Positions 8,714 through 18,039 of a DNA stretch of 44,747 nucleotides are shown here, piece after piece. The position numbers and the translations under genes are program-made. Each line of letters opens with the position of its first letter. Within the stretch, counting starts at the first letter, position 1. Source of the DNA: GCA-001856825 sp049965815 (GTDB taxonomy: Archaea; Thermoplasmatota; Thermoplasmata; Thermoplasmatales; GCA-001856825); contig JBMFVV010000012.1 in the NCBI GenBank assembly GCA_049965815.1, positions 1 through 44,747 on the forward strand. The letters run 5' to 3'. The notes below the pieces were generated by a model. The model ran no database searches, had not been told where the DNA came from, and worked only from the letters and a program-made list of their open reading frames with translations.

Positions 8714-9623
8714 AGTAGATGGCATATCGAAAAGTATTGGAAGCGAGCAGATACTGAGTGATGTTAGCTTCTCACTGAAGGATGGAGAGATAAAGGTAAT
8801 AGTAGGTGCATCTGGGAGCGGTAAGACAAGTATTCTAAACTCAATAGCCGGAATTATAAGACCGGATAAGGGTCACATCATAAAGGACGGAAAGGATATC
8901 ACGGGTTTTGAAGTAGAGAGGCGGAACATCGGATTTGTATTTCAGGATCTAGGTCTCTTCTATTCAATGAATGTAGCTGAGAACATTGCATATGGTTTGA
9001 GGATTAGAACTAAAGATGTTTCAGAAATCAACAGGAAGACATTGGAGATCAGTAGAACTTTGTCAATAGAGGATCAACTGCTGAAATATCCTGCCCAGCT
9101 CAGTGGGGGAGAGAAGCAATTAGTATCCCTTGCAAGAACGCTGATAACAGATCCTGACCTTATTCTCATGGACGAGCCTCTCTCATCTCTAGATTCGTTT
9201 CTAAGGAACAGTATGCGATGGTACATAAAGGACATACAGAAGAAATTCGGCGTCTCGATAATTTATGTAACCCACGATCTTGCAGATGCTGAAATACTCG
9301 CGGATTCTATCGCAATACTTGACAGAGGTTCAATACTAGACGATGGTGAAAAGGAACATATACTGAATCATCCTAGAACTGCAGGAGTAGCTAAGATACT
9401 TGGATACAACATTTTTAAAATGAATGGGAAAGATTATGCAATACACCCGTCCAGGGTTGGTGTCGGTGGGCCGACAAAGATCAAGATTCTCTACCATGAA
9501 AGAGGGTTGAAGGATAACTATCTTTTAGACACAGAATTCGGAAAGATCAGCTTGGTATCAGAACGCAGTATTAACGAAGATGAAGGAATATCTCTAAAGG
9601 ATGCTCTAATCTTACCTGAATAG
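8691..9623 (+). CDS. thiQ: Thiamine ABC transporter ATPase, ThiQ-like
   Basis: Cytoplasmic ATPase driving the importer. Walker A GASGSGKTS (about 43-51), Q-loop FQDLGLF (about 86), ABC signature LSGGEKQ (about 139), Walker B LILMDEPLSSLD (about 160-171) and H-loop VTHD (about 195) are all present. Residues about 240-310 form a C-terminal accessory domain that may be regulatory. The GTG start at 8691 overlaps thiP by 23 bases; a TTG at 8700 is an alternative. It is the third gene of the riboswitch-controlled transcript. ATPase identity is certain; thiamine specificity comes from context. Confidence 0.88.
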   Translation: MVHLDKLKVDGISKSIGSEQILSDVSFSLKDGEIKVIVGASGSGKTSILNSIAGIIRPDKGHIIKDGKDITGFEVERRNIGFVFQDLGLFYSMNVAENIAYGLRIRTKDVSEINRKTLEISRTLSIEDQLLKYPAQLSGGEKQLVSLARTLITDPDLILMDEPLSSLDSFLRNSMRWYIKDIQKKFGVSIIYVTHDLADAEILADSIAILDRGSILDDGEKEHILNHPRTAGVAKILGYNIFKMNGKDYAIHPSRVGVGGPTKIKILYHERGLKDNYLLDTEFGKISLVSERSINEDEGISLKDALILPE

Positions 9624-9693
9624 GCATACCGTTCTATTGGAGACTTGCATCAAGACAATTAAGATAATAGACCAGGAAATAATATAACAACAG

Positions 9694-10308
9694 ATGCTCT
9701 GCGGTTGTGATGAGGCTGGGAGGGGACCCGTAATTGGCCCAATGGTCATTGCAGTGGTCTGCGGAGATTCGGAAAAAATTAAAAGGATAGGAGTTAAGGA
9801 TTCCAAATTGTTGTCTGAGGGAGCAAGGGAAGTCATGTTTAAGGAGATAAATGAGGTAGCAGGGTATGTGGAATATGTAATAGTAGACGAGAGTAAGATA
9901 GATGAAGCAACTTTCAAGAACGGCCTCAATCTACTTGAGGCAAGAACAATGGCGACCTTGATCAAACCTGATAATGAATATATAATTGACTGCCCTGATG
10001 TCAATGAAGAGAGGTTCTCGAAGCTACTGACGGAACTCAGCGGAAACAAGAATATTACATCAAGACACAAAGCAGATGTATTTTACCCACTGGTATCTGC
10101 AGCTTCAATTGTTGCAAAGGTGACAAGAGAAAAGGAGATCGCAAAAATTAAAAGTGAGATAGGAGATTTTGGATCCGGCTATCCGTCCGATCAGAGGACA
10201 ATACAGTTCCTTAAGGATTATTATAGAAAGTACGGACGTTTACCGTCACACGTGAGAAGGTCATGGAAGACCGTTAACGCGATAACATCTACGCTAGAAA
10301 ATTATTGA
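9694..10308 (+). CDS. rnhB: Ribonuclease HII
   Basis: Endonuclease that cuts RNA in RNA-DNA hybrids and at single ribonucleotides in DNA. The N-terminus LCGCDEAGRGPVIGPMV carries the catalytic Asp-Glu of the DEAGRG motif (residues 6-11). KDSKLL and the HKADVFYPLVSAASIVAKVTR block are typical, as is the GSGYPSD segment near the C-terminus. At 204 residues it has normal archaeal length. It lies 70 bases after thiQ and 32 bases before the polymerase DP2 gene in the same direction, which suits a replication and repair role. Confidence 0.96.
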   Translation: MLCGCDEAGRGPVIGPMVIAVVCGDSEKIKRIGVKDSKLLSEGAREVMFKEINEVAGYVEYVIVDESKIDEATFKNGLNLLEARTMATLIKPDNEYIIDCPDVNEERFSKLLTELSGNKNITSRHKADVFYPLVSAASIVAKVTREKEIAKIKSEIGDFGSGYPSDQRTIQFLKDYYRKYGRLPSHVRRSWKTVNAITSTLENY

Positions 10309-10340
10309 AATTATTTATTCTATAACCAAATAAGTGTTCA

Positions 10341-13300
10341 ATGTTAGACCCGCTCGAAAATTATTTTCTGAATTTGAAGAACCTTTCGAGCATTCAGTAT
10401 GACTTAGCCAGGAGGGCCAGAGCCCAAGGAAAAGATTGTGAAACCTCAGTGGAAATACCTCAGGCCGAAGATCTTGCCGGAAGGGTTCAGGCACTTACCG
10501 GAATAGAGGCTTCAGACATCATTAAAGAACTTTCAAAAAAATATGACAGGGAAAGGGTAGCAATTGAAGCGGCTGTATCTGTATCAGAAAGCTATGACGG
10601 ACCAGAGGAGGTCAGGATTGAAAAGGGAATCAGGGTAGCGCTGGCCATACTTACAGAGGGAATTCTGGTGGCACCACTAGAAGGCATTACGGGCGTAAAA
10701 GTAAAGCAGAGAAACGGTAGCAATTATCTGGCAATATACTATTCTGGTCCAATTAGAAGCGCTGGGGGTACTGCGCAAGCACTCAGCGTTTTCGTGGGGG
10801 ATCTACTGAGGAGAAAGTTTGGAATTGGAAGATATGTTGCTAGCCAAGAGGAGATTGAACGATCAAAGGAAGAAATTCCACTGTATGCCAGAGTGCAACA
10901 TCTCCAGTACCTGCCCACAGTGGAAGAGATAGAGACTGCAGTAAGAGGATCGCCTGTATGTATTACTGGCGAAGGAACAGAGGAGGTAGAAATTACTGGG
11001 CATAGAAATCTACCAGATATAGAGACAAATAGACTGCGGGGAGGTATGGCCCTTGTAATTGCCGAGGGACTCATTCTCAAGGGTCCGAAGCTCAAGAAAT
11101 ACGTCAGTACTTTTGGACTTGAGGACTGGACTTTTTCTTCGGAGAAAAAAACAGAGAAAAACATCTTCCCGAATTTCAATTACCTAAAGGAAATGCTGGC
11201 TGGTAGACCAGCCCTTGCTTATCCATCAAAAAAGGGTGGATTTAGGCTTCGTTATGGAAGATCTAGAAATACTGGTCTGGCTGCAGTTGCAATCAATCCC
11301 GTGACCATGAAAGTACTAGATGATTTCATAGCAATTGGTACTCAGATCAAAATGGAGAGGCCTGGAAAGGCAGGTGCTGTGGTGGCCAATTCCAACCTCG
11401 AGGGACCGACTGTTCTCCTAGAAAACGGTAGTCTTGTAACTCTTCGTGATGAACAAATGTTCAGGCAGTACCAGGGGATGATAAAGGAAATAGTTGATCT
11501 TGGAGAGATTATGATCTCATTCGGGGAATTTATAGAAAACAACAAGGTACTATTCCCTGGAGCTTTCACTGAATCATGGTGGAAGCAGTTATGCCTGAGG
11601 AAAATAGGAAAGATACCAAATGTGCAGGACGAGAAAAGTGCAATTGACGCCTCCATAAAACTTGGTGTTCCACTTCATCCTCGTTACACGTATCTCTGGC
11701 ACGATGTTAGCGTTGAGGACATTCAGCTATTTGTAGAGATCTTGGAGAATGACTCTGTAATCGTAAATGATCATCTTGAACTACCGAACACAGACTTCAG
11801 CAGGAGGTTCTTGACGGACTTACTGTGTGAGTACGATGCGGCTGAAAAGATTGCTGTGAAGAACTACATGAGCCTTATTGCACCTCTTGGGTTGAAAGTT
11901 GTTAACTCAAAACTAGTTTCTGGCGAGAAGGCATTTGGAGATGACGTAATGAAGACCGTCAACGACTTGGCAGGATTTCCCGTTTACGCGAAGGGACTTA
12001 CAAGAATCGGTGCAAGAATGGGAAGACCTGAAAAAGCGGAAGAAAGAAAGATGAACCCGCCTGTTCACGTCCTCTTCCCAATTGGTAATATACGAAAGAA
12101 CAGGAGAGACCTCAACCAATATGAAGAATTATCTGGAACTGAAATGCAGATACGTCAATGTCCTGGATGTGGTAACTTGACTTACGGAAACATATGCGAG
12201 AAATGTGGAACTCATACAAATCCTACAGAGAAGACTAAAGAATTTGATATCAACATATCGGAAGTTCTGAAGAATAAAGGGGAAGAACTTGGAGTCGTTC
12301 TTCCAAAGAAGGTGAATGGTGTTAGGGGATTGACATCGACGCACAAGACGCCTGAACCGTTGGAGAAAGGTATCTTAAGAGCTTCAAGATCCATTTACCC
12401 ATTCAAGGATGGGACCTGCAGATTCGATATGTCTGACGTCCCTTTAACTCACGCTCGGTTAGAAGAGATAGGACTCACGCCAAAAATGGCTAATGAACTA
12501 GGGTACGCCAAGGATTACAGGGGGAATGATATTGAAGATGGATCCCAGATAATTGAGATATTTCCACAGGACATTGTTCCAAGCAAGAAAGCAGGGGATT
12601 ATCTTCTCAGGGTATCTAATTTCATTGATGATCTACTCCAGAAATTTTACAAACTTGACCCATTTTATCGGGCTAGGACGAAGGAAGACCTCATAGGTTC
12701 TTTGATAATAGGTCTAGCACCCCACACCTCCGGCGGAATACTTGGAAGGATAATAGGATATTCGGAAGGAGATATTTGCTATGCACACCCCTTCTTTCAC
12801 GCTGCCAAGAGGAGGAACTGTGATGGAGATGAAGATTCGATTATGCTCCTCCTGGATGGCCTACTAAACTTTTCACTTGACTATCTTCCAAATTCAAGGG
12901 GTAGCCTTATGGATGCCCCACTTGTACTTTCACTAAGAATAAATCCCACAGAGATAGATAAGGAGGCTCTAAACCTTGACATCAATGGAGAGTACCCTCC
13001 TGAACTTCTCGAGATGACTATGAAGTTTCCAGATCCGTCAGAAATTGCGAAGTATGTAGTAACTGCAGGAATGAAGATTACAAAGGGAGAGCTATTTCCC
13101 AGATGCGAATTCACTGATGATACATCGTCAATAAACCTTGGAACAATCAGCTCCAGTTACAAGAGTATCCCGAGTATGGAACAAAAACTTGAGATGACAC
13201 TAGACCTTGCACGTAAGCTAAGGGCAGTCGACGCATCTGACATGGCAGAGAGGATTCTTAAGTCCCATTTTATCCCAGATATAATGGGAAATCTCAATAA

Positions 13301-13583
13301 GTTTGGGTCTCAGACGTTCCGCTGCACAACCTGCAACCGCATTTATAGACGACCTCCTCTCACAGGAAGGTGTAGAAAATGCGGTACTCCTTTAATAGGG
13401 ACAGTCCATAAGGGTAACATTACAAAATATCTTGAGACAAGTTACAACATCACTAATCAGTATGACGTAAGCAATTACGTTCGTCAGAGAATCATTATGA
13501 TGAGGGAATCTGTGAATTCAATTTTTGAAGCACGGGATAGTAATAGCAATTTTAAAACGCTGGAGGATTTCGATGATACCTAG
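10341..13583 (+). CDS. polC: DNA polymerase D (PolII) large subunit DP2
   Basis: Catalytic subunit of the euryarchaeal replicative polymerase PolD. At 1080 residues it is full length and has no intein; the catalytic NCDGDED motif at 826-832, a common intein site, is uninterrupted. Two zinc sites are visible: CPGCGNLTYGNICEKC (about 607) and CTTCNRIYRRPPLTGRCRKC (about 995). The RSAGGTAQALSVFVGD segment (about 138) is also typical. Its start lies 32 bases after rnhB and its end overlaps the GPN GTPase gene by 11 bases, so the genes are probably co-transcribed. The small subunit DP1 is not in this window. Confidence 0.97.
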   Translation: MLDPLENYFLNLKNLSSIQYDLARRARAQGKDCETSVEIPQAEDLAGRVQALTGIEASDIIKELSKKYDRERVAIEAAVSVSESYDGPEEVRIEKGIRVALAILTEGILVAPLEGITGVKVKQRNGSNYLAIYYSGPIRSAGGTAQALSVFVGDLLRRKFGIGRYVASQEEIERSKEEIPLYARVQHLQYLPTVEEIETAVRGSPVCITGEGTEEVEITGHRNLPDIETNRLRGGMALVIAEGLILKGPKLKKYVSTFGLEDWTFSSEKKTEKNIFPNFNYLKEMLAGRPALAYPSKKGGFRLRYGRSRNTGLAAVAINPVTMKVLDDFIAIGTQIKMERPGKAGAVVANSNLEGPTVLLENGSLVTLRDEQMFRQYQGMIKEIVDLGEIMISFGEFIENNKVLFPGAFTESWWKQLCLRKIGKIPNVQDEKSAIDASIKLGVPLHPRYTYLWHDVSVEDIQLFVEILENDSVIVNDHLELPNTDFSRRFLTDLLCEYDAAEKIAVKNYMSLIAPLGLKVVNSKLVSGEKAFGDDVMKTVNDLAGFPVYAKGLTRIGARMGRPEKAEERKMNPPVHVLFPIGNIRKNRRDLNQYEELSGTEMQIRQCPGCGNLTYGNICEKCGTHTNPTEKTKEFDINISEVLKNKGEELGVVLPKKVNGVRGLTSTHKTPEPLEKGILRASRSIYPFKDGTCRFDMSDVPLTHARLEEIGLTPKMANELGYAKDYRGNDIEDGSQIIEIFPQDIVPSKKAGDYLLRVSNFIDDLLQKFYKLDPFYRARTKEDLIGSLIIGLAPHTSGGILGRIIGYSEGDICYAHPFFHAAKRRNCDGDEDSIMLLLDGLLNFSLDYLPNSRGSLMDAPLVLSLRINPTEIDKEALNLDINGEYPPELLEMTMKFPDPSEIAKYVVTAGMKITKGELFPRCEFTDDTSSINLGTISSSYKSIPSMEQKLEMTLDLARKLRAVDASDMAERILKSHFIPDIMGNLNKFGSQTFRCTTCNRIYRRPPLTGRCRKCGTPLIGTVHKGNITKYLETSYNITNQYDVSNYVRQRIIMMRESVNSIFEARDSNSNFKTLEDFDDT

Positions 13584-14340
13584 AGTGTATTTTGTTGGCA
13601 CTGCCGGCTCAGGAAAGTCTACGCTGGTAGGTTCGTTCAAGGAATGGCTGGAGAATATGAATTATGATTCGATCACCGTAAATTTGGACCCTGGGGCTGA
13701 ATTTCTACCATATACGCCAGACGTAGACATAAGGGAGAACATTTCTTTAGAGAGCGTAATGCAGAACTACAACCTTGGCCCGAACGGGGCACAAATAGTG
13801 GCGGCAGATCTCATGGTCCAGGAAGTAGAAAGGATTAAGGAGCTGATAGATTCCTATGATTCTGACTACACCCTGATAGATACTCCTGGTCAACTAGAGC
13901 TCTTTGCGTTCAGAGGGTCTTCAGCTCAACTCGTTTCAACACTAGGAGAGGAGAGCAACGCACTAATATACCTATTTGACTCTGTCCTGATGAAGAATCC
14001 TGAATCTTATGTGTCGTCAAAATTTCTGGCAATGAGTGTAATGACAAGGTTTTACATCCCTTTCCTGAGCGTTGTTTCAAAATCAGACCTTCTCGAACCT
14101 GGTGAAAGGGAAAACATAGAAAGGTGGGACAGAAACAAGAACGAGATCCTAGAAGACTTAAGAGGAAAATCTGCCAAACTGAACATACAACTTTCAGAGG
14201 CCATACTTGGAGGAAGTGAAAGCCTCAACATACTTGGTGAAAGTGTCTTCACGTCTTCAGAATCTGACGACGGAATGGAAAACATCTATTCCTTCCTACA
14301 AAGTGTGTTCTATGGGTCAGACGACCTAGAAAAACGATAA
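13573..14340 (+). CDS. GPN-loop GTPase
   Basis: Homodimeric archaeal GPN-loop GTPase, related to eukaryotic Gpn1-3, which assist RNA polymerase assembly. Walker A GTAGSGKSTL lies at about 8-17, the defining GPN tripeptide in YNLGPNGAQIV at about 73, switch II DTPGQLELF at about 103, and the guanine-specificity SKSD near 171. The ATG at 13573 (MIPRVYFVG) gives 255 residues. A further upstream in-frame start at 13525 would lie inside DP2 and add an unlikely extension. The role in archaea is inferred from the family. Confidence 0.92.
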   Translation: MIPRVYFVGTAGSGKSTLVGSFKEWLENMNYDSITVNLDPGAEFLPYTPDVDIRENISLESVMQNYNLGPNGAQIVAADLMVQEVERIKELIDSYDSDYTLIDTPGQLELFAFRGSSAQLVSTLGEESNALIYLFDSVLMKNPESYVSSKFLAMSVMTRFYIPFLSVVSKSDLLEPGERENIERWDRNKNEILEDLRGKSAKLNIQLSEAILGGSESLNILGESVFTSSESDDGMENIYSFLQSVFYGSDDLEKR

Positions 14341-14360
14341 ATTCAGGTTCTACTGAATAA

Positions 14361-14370
14361 AGTATATATA
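14361..14370 (+). promoter_or_regulatory. TATA box of ftsZ
   Basis: AGTATATATA is centred about 24-27 bases before the ATG codons at 14388 and 14394, which indicates a leaderless ftsZ mRNA with its own promoter despite the close upstream gene. Confidence 0.65.
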
Positions 14371-14387
14371 GTGCGTCAGACATACGT

Positions 14388-15479
14388 ATGATTATGCCAA
14401 ATGATAATTTCACTCAAAATCAGAGGAATTTCGCCTCTCCTGATGATGAAGAGCTTGCAAAGATTGTAGAGTCTATGAAGGTGAACATCAAAATTGTTGG
14501 ATGTGGCGGAGCAGGAACAAACACAATAAACAGATGCGCAAAATCTGGCATCTATGGTGCCGAATTAATCGCGATGAACACCGATGCACCACACCTGCTC
14601 ACTGTACAGGCCAACAGAAAGATTCTAGTTGGAAAGAGAACAACTAGAGGACTTGGAGCCGGGGCCATTCCACAAGTCGGAGAAGAAGCAGCCCGTGAAG
14701 ATTACGATGACATCCAATCAAGCCTAGGAAATTCGGAAATAGTGTTTATCACATCTGGAATGGGTGGAGGCACAGGAACCGGTGTTGCACATGTCGTAGC
14801 TGAGGCGGCAAAGCAACAGAAATCTCTAGTCATAAGCATAGTGACCCTTCCATTCTCTGCAGAGGGCAGAGTCAGAATGGACAATGCAATTTACGGCATA
14901 GAAAAGTTAAGGAAGGTTTCAGATACCACTATTGTGATCCCGAATGATAAACTCCTGGAAATTGTACCGAGGCTGCCACTTGATCAGGCGTTTAAAGTTG
15001 CCGACGAGATCCTGATGGAATCCCTTAAGGGACTGACAGAAATTATAACCAAGCCGGGTCTTGTAAATCTTGATTACTCCGATATTCAAACCGTCATGAA
15101 GGAAGGTGGTGTTGCCATGATAGGAATAGGGGAAAGCAGCGGTGGAAAGGCCACCGTTGAAGAGGCTGTAACAGAGGCAATAACATCGCCTTTGATTGAG
15201 GCCGATATATCAACCACCAGAGGGGCATTAGTGAGAATAGTCGGTGGAGAGGATATGACGGTAACCCAGGCTGAAACAGCAGTCAGAATGGTGCAAGAGA
15301 AAGTTAACCCCATGGCCAGAATAGTCTGGGGTGCATCTGTAGATCCGACTCTGGTCGGGGAATTCAAAGTTCTCGTCGTCCTTACAGGCGTTAACTCTCC
15401 TTATTTCCTTAGCTCCAACAAAGGCGTTTCCATGAGCGGAGCAAAGGGATTGGATGCAGAAATAGATTCGGTGATGTAG
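14388..15479 (+). CDS. ftsZ: Cell division protein FtsZ
   Basis: Tubulin-family GTPase that forms the division ring. T1 loop IKIVGCGGAGTNTINR (about 35-49), NTDAPHL, the T4 nucleotide-binding signature GMGGGTGTG (124-132), PFSAEGRVR, PNDKLLE and the T7-loop NLDYSDI are all intact. At 363 residues the N-terminal GTPase and C-terminal domains are complete; the tail ends GLDAEIDSVM. An ATG at 14394 is an alternative start. A small 4-TM protein gene follows two bases after the stop. A second, degenerate FtsZ-family gene lies at 40.9-41.5 kb. Confidence 0.97.
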   Translation: MIMPNDNFTQNQRNFASPDDEELAKIVESMKVNIKIVGCGGAGTNTINRCAKSGIYGAELIAMNTDAPHLLTVQANRKILVGKRTTRGLGAGAIPQVGEEAAREDYDDIQSSLGNSEIVFITSGMGGGTGTGVAHVVAEAAKQQKSLVISIVTLPFSAEGRVRMDNAIYGIEKLRKVSDTTIVIPNDKLLEIVPRLPLDQAFKVADEILMESLKGLTEIITKPGLVNLDYSDIQTVMKEGGVAMIGIGESSGGKATVEEAVTEAITSPLIEADISTTRGALVRIVGGEDMTVTQAETAVRMVQEKVNPMARIVWGASVDPTLVGEFKVLVVLTGVNSPYFLSSNKGVSMSGAKGLDAEIDSVM

Positions 15480-15481
15480 AG

Positions 15482-15862
15482 ATGGAGAAGAAAGGATTTA
15501 GACTGGCTTCCGGTCTTTTCGGATTTCTTGCTTCGATTCTCTTGGTAGTCTACGTCTTCCAATTAGCCCATAGCGTACTTCAAGCAGTGCTTTACACATC
15601 CTTTGCATTCCTCGCATATTCCCTAGCTTCCTATCTGCTTCTATCCAGTTCGGCAAACAAGGTTGTGAGGATTATACCCTTCGTGTATCTTGGCGCCGGA
15701 TTGGCAATGGTGTATGCTGTGGTAGTTCTTGCAGGAGGACACAACATGTTCCTGTACCTTGCAGCAACAACTGCAGTAATTGCAGCGATAAGCTACATTT
15801 ATGCTTCATATGCAACTGGCTACCATAGAAACGTCAGCAAGTTGGGCCTAAAAACCCATTAA
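15482..15862 (+). CDS. Small four-helix membrane protein, unknown function
   Basis: The 126 residues hold four hydrophobic segments, at about 9-30, 34-53, 62-85 and 88-110, with a short basic N-terminus (MEKKGFR) and a basic tail. No family was recognised. The ATG begins two bases after the ftsZ stop, so translation is almost certainly coupled to ftsZ. A link to division or to the membrane attachment of FtsZ is only inferred from this position. Confidence 0.8.
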   Translation: MEKKGFRLASGLFGFLASILLVVYVFQLAHSVLQAVLYTSFAFLAYSLASYLLLSSSANKVVRIIPFVYLGAGLAMVYAVVVLAGGHNMFLYLAATTAVIAAISYIYASYATGYHRNVSKLGLKTH

Positions 15863-15894
15863 TTTTTTCTATTTTTTATTATAGATTCTTTTTA
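15863..15894 (+). terminator. Oligo-T transcription terminator after the ftsZ unit
   Basis: Several T runs (TTTTTT, TTTTTT, TTTTT) follow the stop codon at once, as in archaeal intrinsic termination. No hairpin is needed or seen. Confidence 0.5.
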
Positions 15895-15936
15895 CCTGTT
15901 CTGAAGTGTTAATATAGTATCTATTTATCATCGTGA

Positions 15937-18039
15937 GTGAAGGAGAAGGTATTCGTATTTGCTGCTCTACCTTATGTCAACAGTAGCTTACATCTCGGTC
16001 ACGTTGCCGGGGCCTACCTACCATACGACGTATTTAGAAGATTCCTGAAGCTTAGAGGCTATGACGTTATTTCCACATCCGGTAGCGATGAACATGGTAC
16101 CCCGATCACTGTGAAATCCATCAGAGAAGGCATACCTCCGGAGGAGATAGTAGAAAAGTACCATAAATTAAATGTAGAAATATTCAGAAAGATGAACATT
16201 GAATTCGATGCATACATAGAGACATCATCAAAACTTCACAAGGAGATAACATCAAACTTCCTTAAAACCCTGAAGGATAAAGGGTTCATTTATGAAGCAG
16301 AAATGGTACAACCGTTTTGCGTTAAGGAAAATATATTCCTTGCAGATAGGTATGTCAGAGGTAAATGTCCTTACTGCGGATATGAAGAGGCTACTGGGGA
16401 CCAATGTGAAAATTGCGGACGCACTTTAGAACCAAGTGAACTGATAAATCCAGTTTGCATTTTTGATCTAACTACTCCTGAATTTAGGCAAACAAAGCAC
16501 CTATTCTTCAGGTTATCGAGTCTGCAGGCCGATCTATCAAAATACATTGATTCGAGAGTAGGATGGAGGCAGAACGTACTGAATTTTTCAAGAAATTTCA
16601 TTACAAACGGTCTTAAAGACAGGCCTATCACGAGGGACCTAAACTGGGGAGTTGACGTCCCATTTCCAGGATATGAAAATAAAAAGATATACGTTTGGTT
16701 TGAGGCACTCATAGGATATCTTACAGGCATCTCTTCTGTACTAGGTAGCCAGGAAGATGCTTTAGCAATGTGGAGGAATCCAGGATTGAAATATTACCAC
16801 TTTGTTGGGAAGGACAATATCGTTTTCCACTCCATAGTCTGGCCAGGGATGCTGTTAGCACACGGGGATATGACCCTACCCTACCAAGTAGCCGCGAACG
16901 AATTCCTCAATTTCCGTGGCGAAAAGTTCTCTAAAAGCAAGGGGACGGGATTTTCGATGATTCAACTACTAGAGCGCTACAATTCGGAATTTATAAGGTT
17001 CGGTGTATTGTATAACCTCCCGGAAGAACATGATGCTGACTTCTCAATAGAGGAGTTTGAAAACAGGGTAAATACAGAGTTGATTGATAAATTCGGTAAT
17101 TTCGTTAATCGAGCGCTCATACTAGCATATAAGAAGGGACCGATAAGCATTGATCAGATTGCTCAAAATGATCTTGATATAGATGCTGAAAAAACCATAA
17201 GGAATTCTATATCTACCATAATCAGTGAGATGGACAGCGTACACATCAGAAACGCTTTCAGAACATGGTTAGACCTTGCATATTATGGGAACAGTTTTAT
17301 CACCAACAGGAAGCCGTGGGACCAATGCAAGAAGGATGACGCCAATTGTAATGCTGCTATCTATACTGGCGTTAAGATAGTGTTTGCCCTCGCAGTTTCA
17401 GGACAGATGTTCCTCCCAGAAACTTCGAAGAAGATACTTTCATGGCTTGGCTACAGCGAACCGATAGAACTTAAGGAAGATCTGGAATTCCCCGTTTCGA
17501 GACTTACAATCAAACCAGACAGATTGTTTGAAAAAATTGTCAATAACGACATCAACCTAAGGTTGCAGATCGCTCAGGTGATGGGAGTTAACGACCACCC
17601 CAATGCGGAGAAACTCTACCTCCTAGACCTGGACCTTGGAGACAGCAAAAGAAGAATAGTGAGCGGAATAAAAAACAGCTATACCAAAGAATCATTAAAT
17701 GGAAAGAAAATAGTTGTTGTAACTAACTTGAAACCGGCTTTAATACGGGGTGAAACATCGAATGGAATGCTACTGGCAGCAGAAGATGAAAACGGAATCC
17801 ACCTGGTACTTGCACCTGAATCTGCTAAAAATGGTGAAGAGGTCAAGATTGGGGATATGCAAACAGATCCTTCAGAGATATCGATCGAGAAATTCAGGAA
17901 GTTTATATTGAAGACTGCAAGGAGAGATTCTGATGTTGTCCCTGCAATATTCATCGATGGAAAACAGATATTTTTGGAGACACCTAGCGGGCGTCTAAAA
18001 CTTGATGGTTCGCCAAGTGAGGGTCTGATTATAAAATGA
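15937..18039 (+). CDS. metG: Methionyl-tRNA synthetase
   Basis: Charges tRNA(Met) with methionine. Class I signature HLGH at 19-22 and KFSKS at about 330-334; a zinc knuckle CPYCGYEEATGDQCENC near residue 147; the anticodon-binding helical domain follows. Residues about 540-650 form an appended tRNA-binding OB-fold (LRLQIAQVMGVNDHPNAEKL, VSGI, VTNLKPALIRG), as in dimeric MetRS. The GTG at 15937 is preceded by AATATAGTAT at about 15911-15920, giving a leaderless start. Its stop overlaps the PHP gene start by four bases (ATGA). 700 residues is a normal length. Confidence 0.97.
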   Translation: MKEKVFVFAALPYVNSSLHLGHVAGAYLPYDVFRRFLKLRGYDVISTSGSDEHGTPITVKSIREGIPPEEIVEKYHKLNVEIFRKMNIEFDAYIETSSKLHKEITSNFLKTLKDKGFIYEAEMVQPFCVKENIFLADRYVRGKCPYCGYEEATGDQCENCGRTLEPSELINPVCIFDLTTPEFRQTKHLFFRLSSLQADLSKYIDSRVGWRQNVLNFSRNFITNGLKDRPITRDLNWGVDVPFPGYENKKIYVWFEALIGYLTGISSVLGSQEDALAMWRNPGLKYYHFVGKDNIVFHSIVWPGMLLAHGDMTLPYQVAANEFLNFRGEKFSKSKGTGFSMIQLLERYNSEFIRFGVLYNLPEEHDADFSIEEFENRVNTELIDKFGNFVNRALILAYKKGPISIDQIAQNDLDIDAEKTIRNSISTIISEMDSVHIRNAFRTWLDLAYYGNSFITNRKPWDQCKKDDANCNAAIYTGVKIVFALAVSGQMFLPETSKKILSWLGYSEPIELKEDLEFPVSRLTIKPDRLFEKIVNNDINLRLQIAQVMGVNDHPNAEKLYLLDLDLGDSKRRIVSGIKNSYTKESLNGKKIVVVTNLKPALIRGETSNGMLLAAEDENGIHLVLAPESAKNGEEVKIGDMQTDPSEISIEKFRKFILKTARRDSDVVPAIFIDGKQIFLETPSGRLKLDGSPSEGLIIK

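Noticed and set aside
10341..13583. DP2 was checked for an intein at the NCDGDED active site.
   Set aside because: The motif is continuous and the protein has the length of intein-free DP2.
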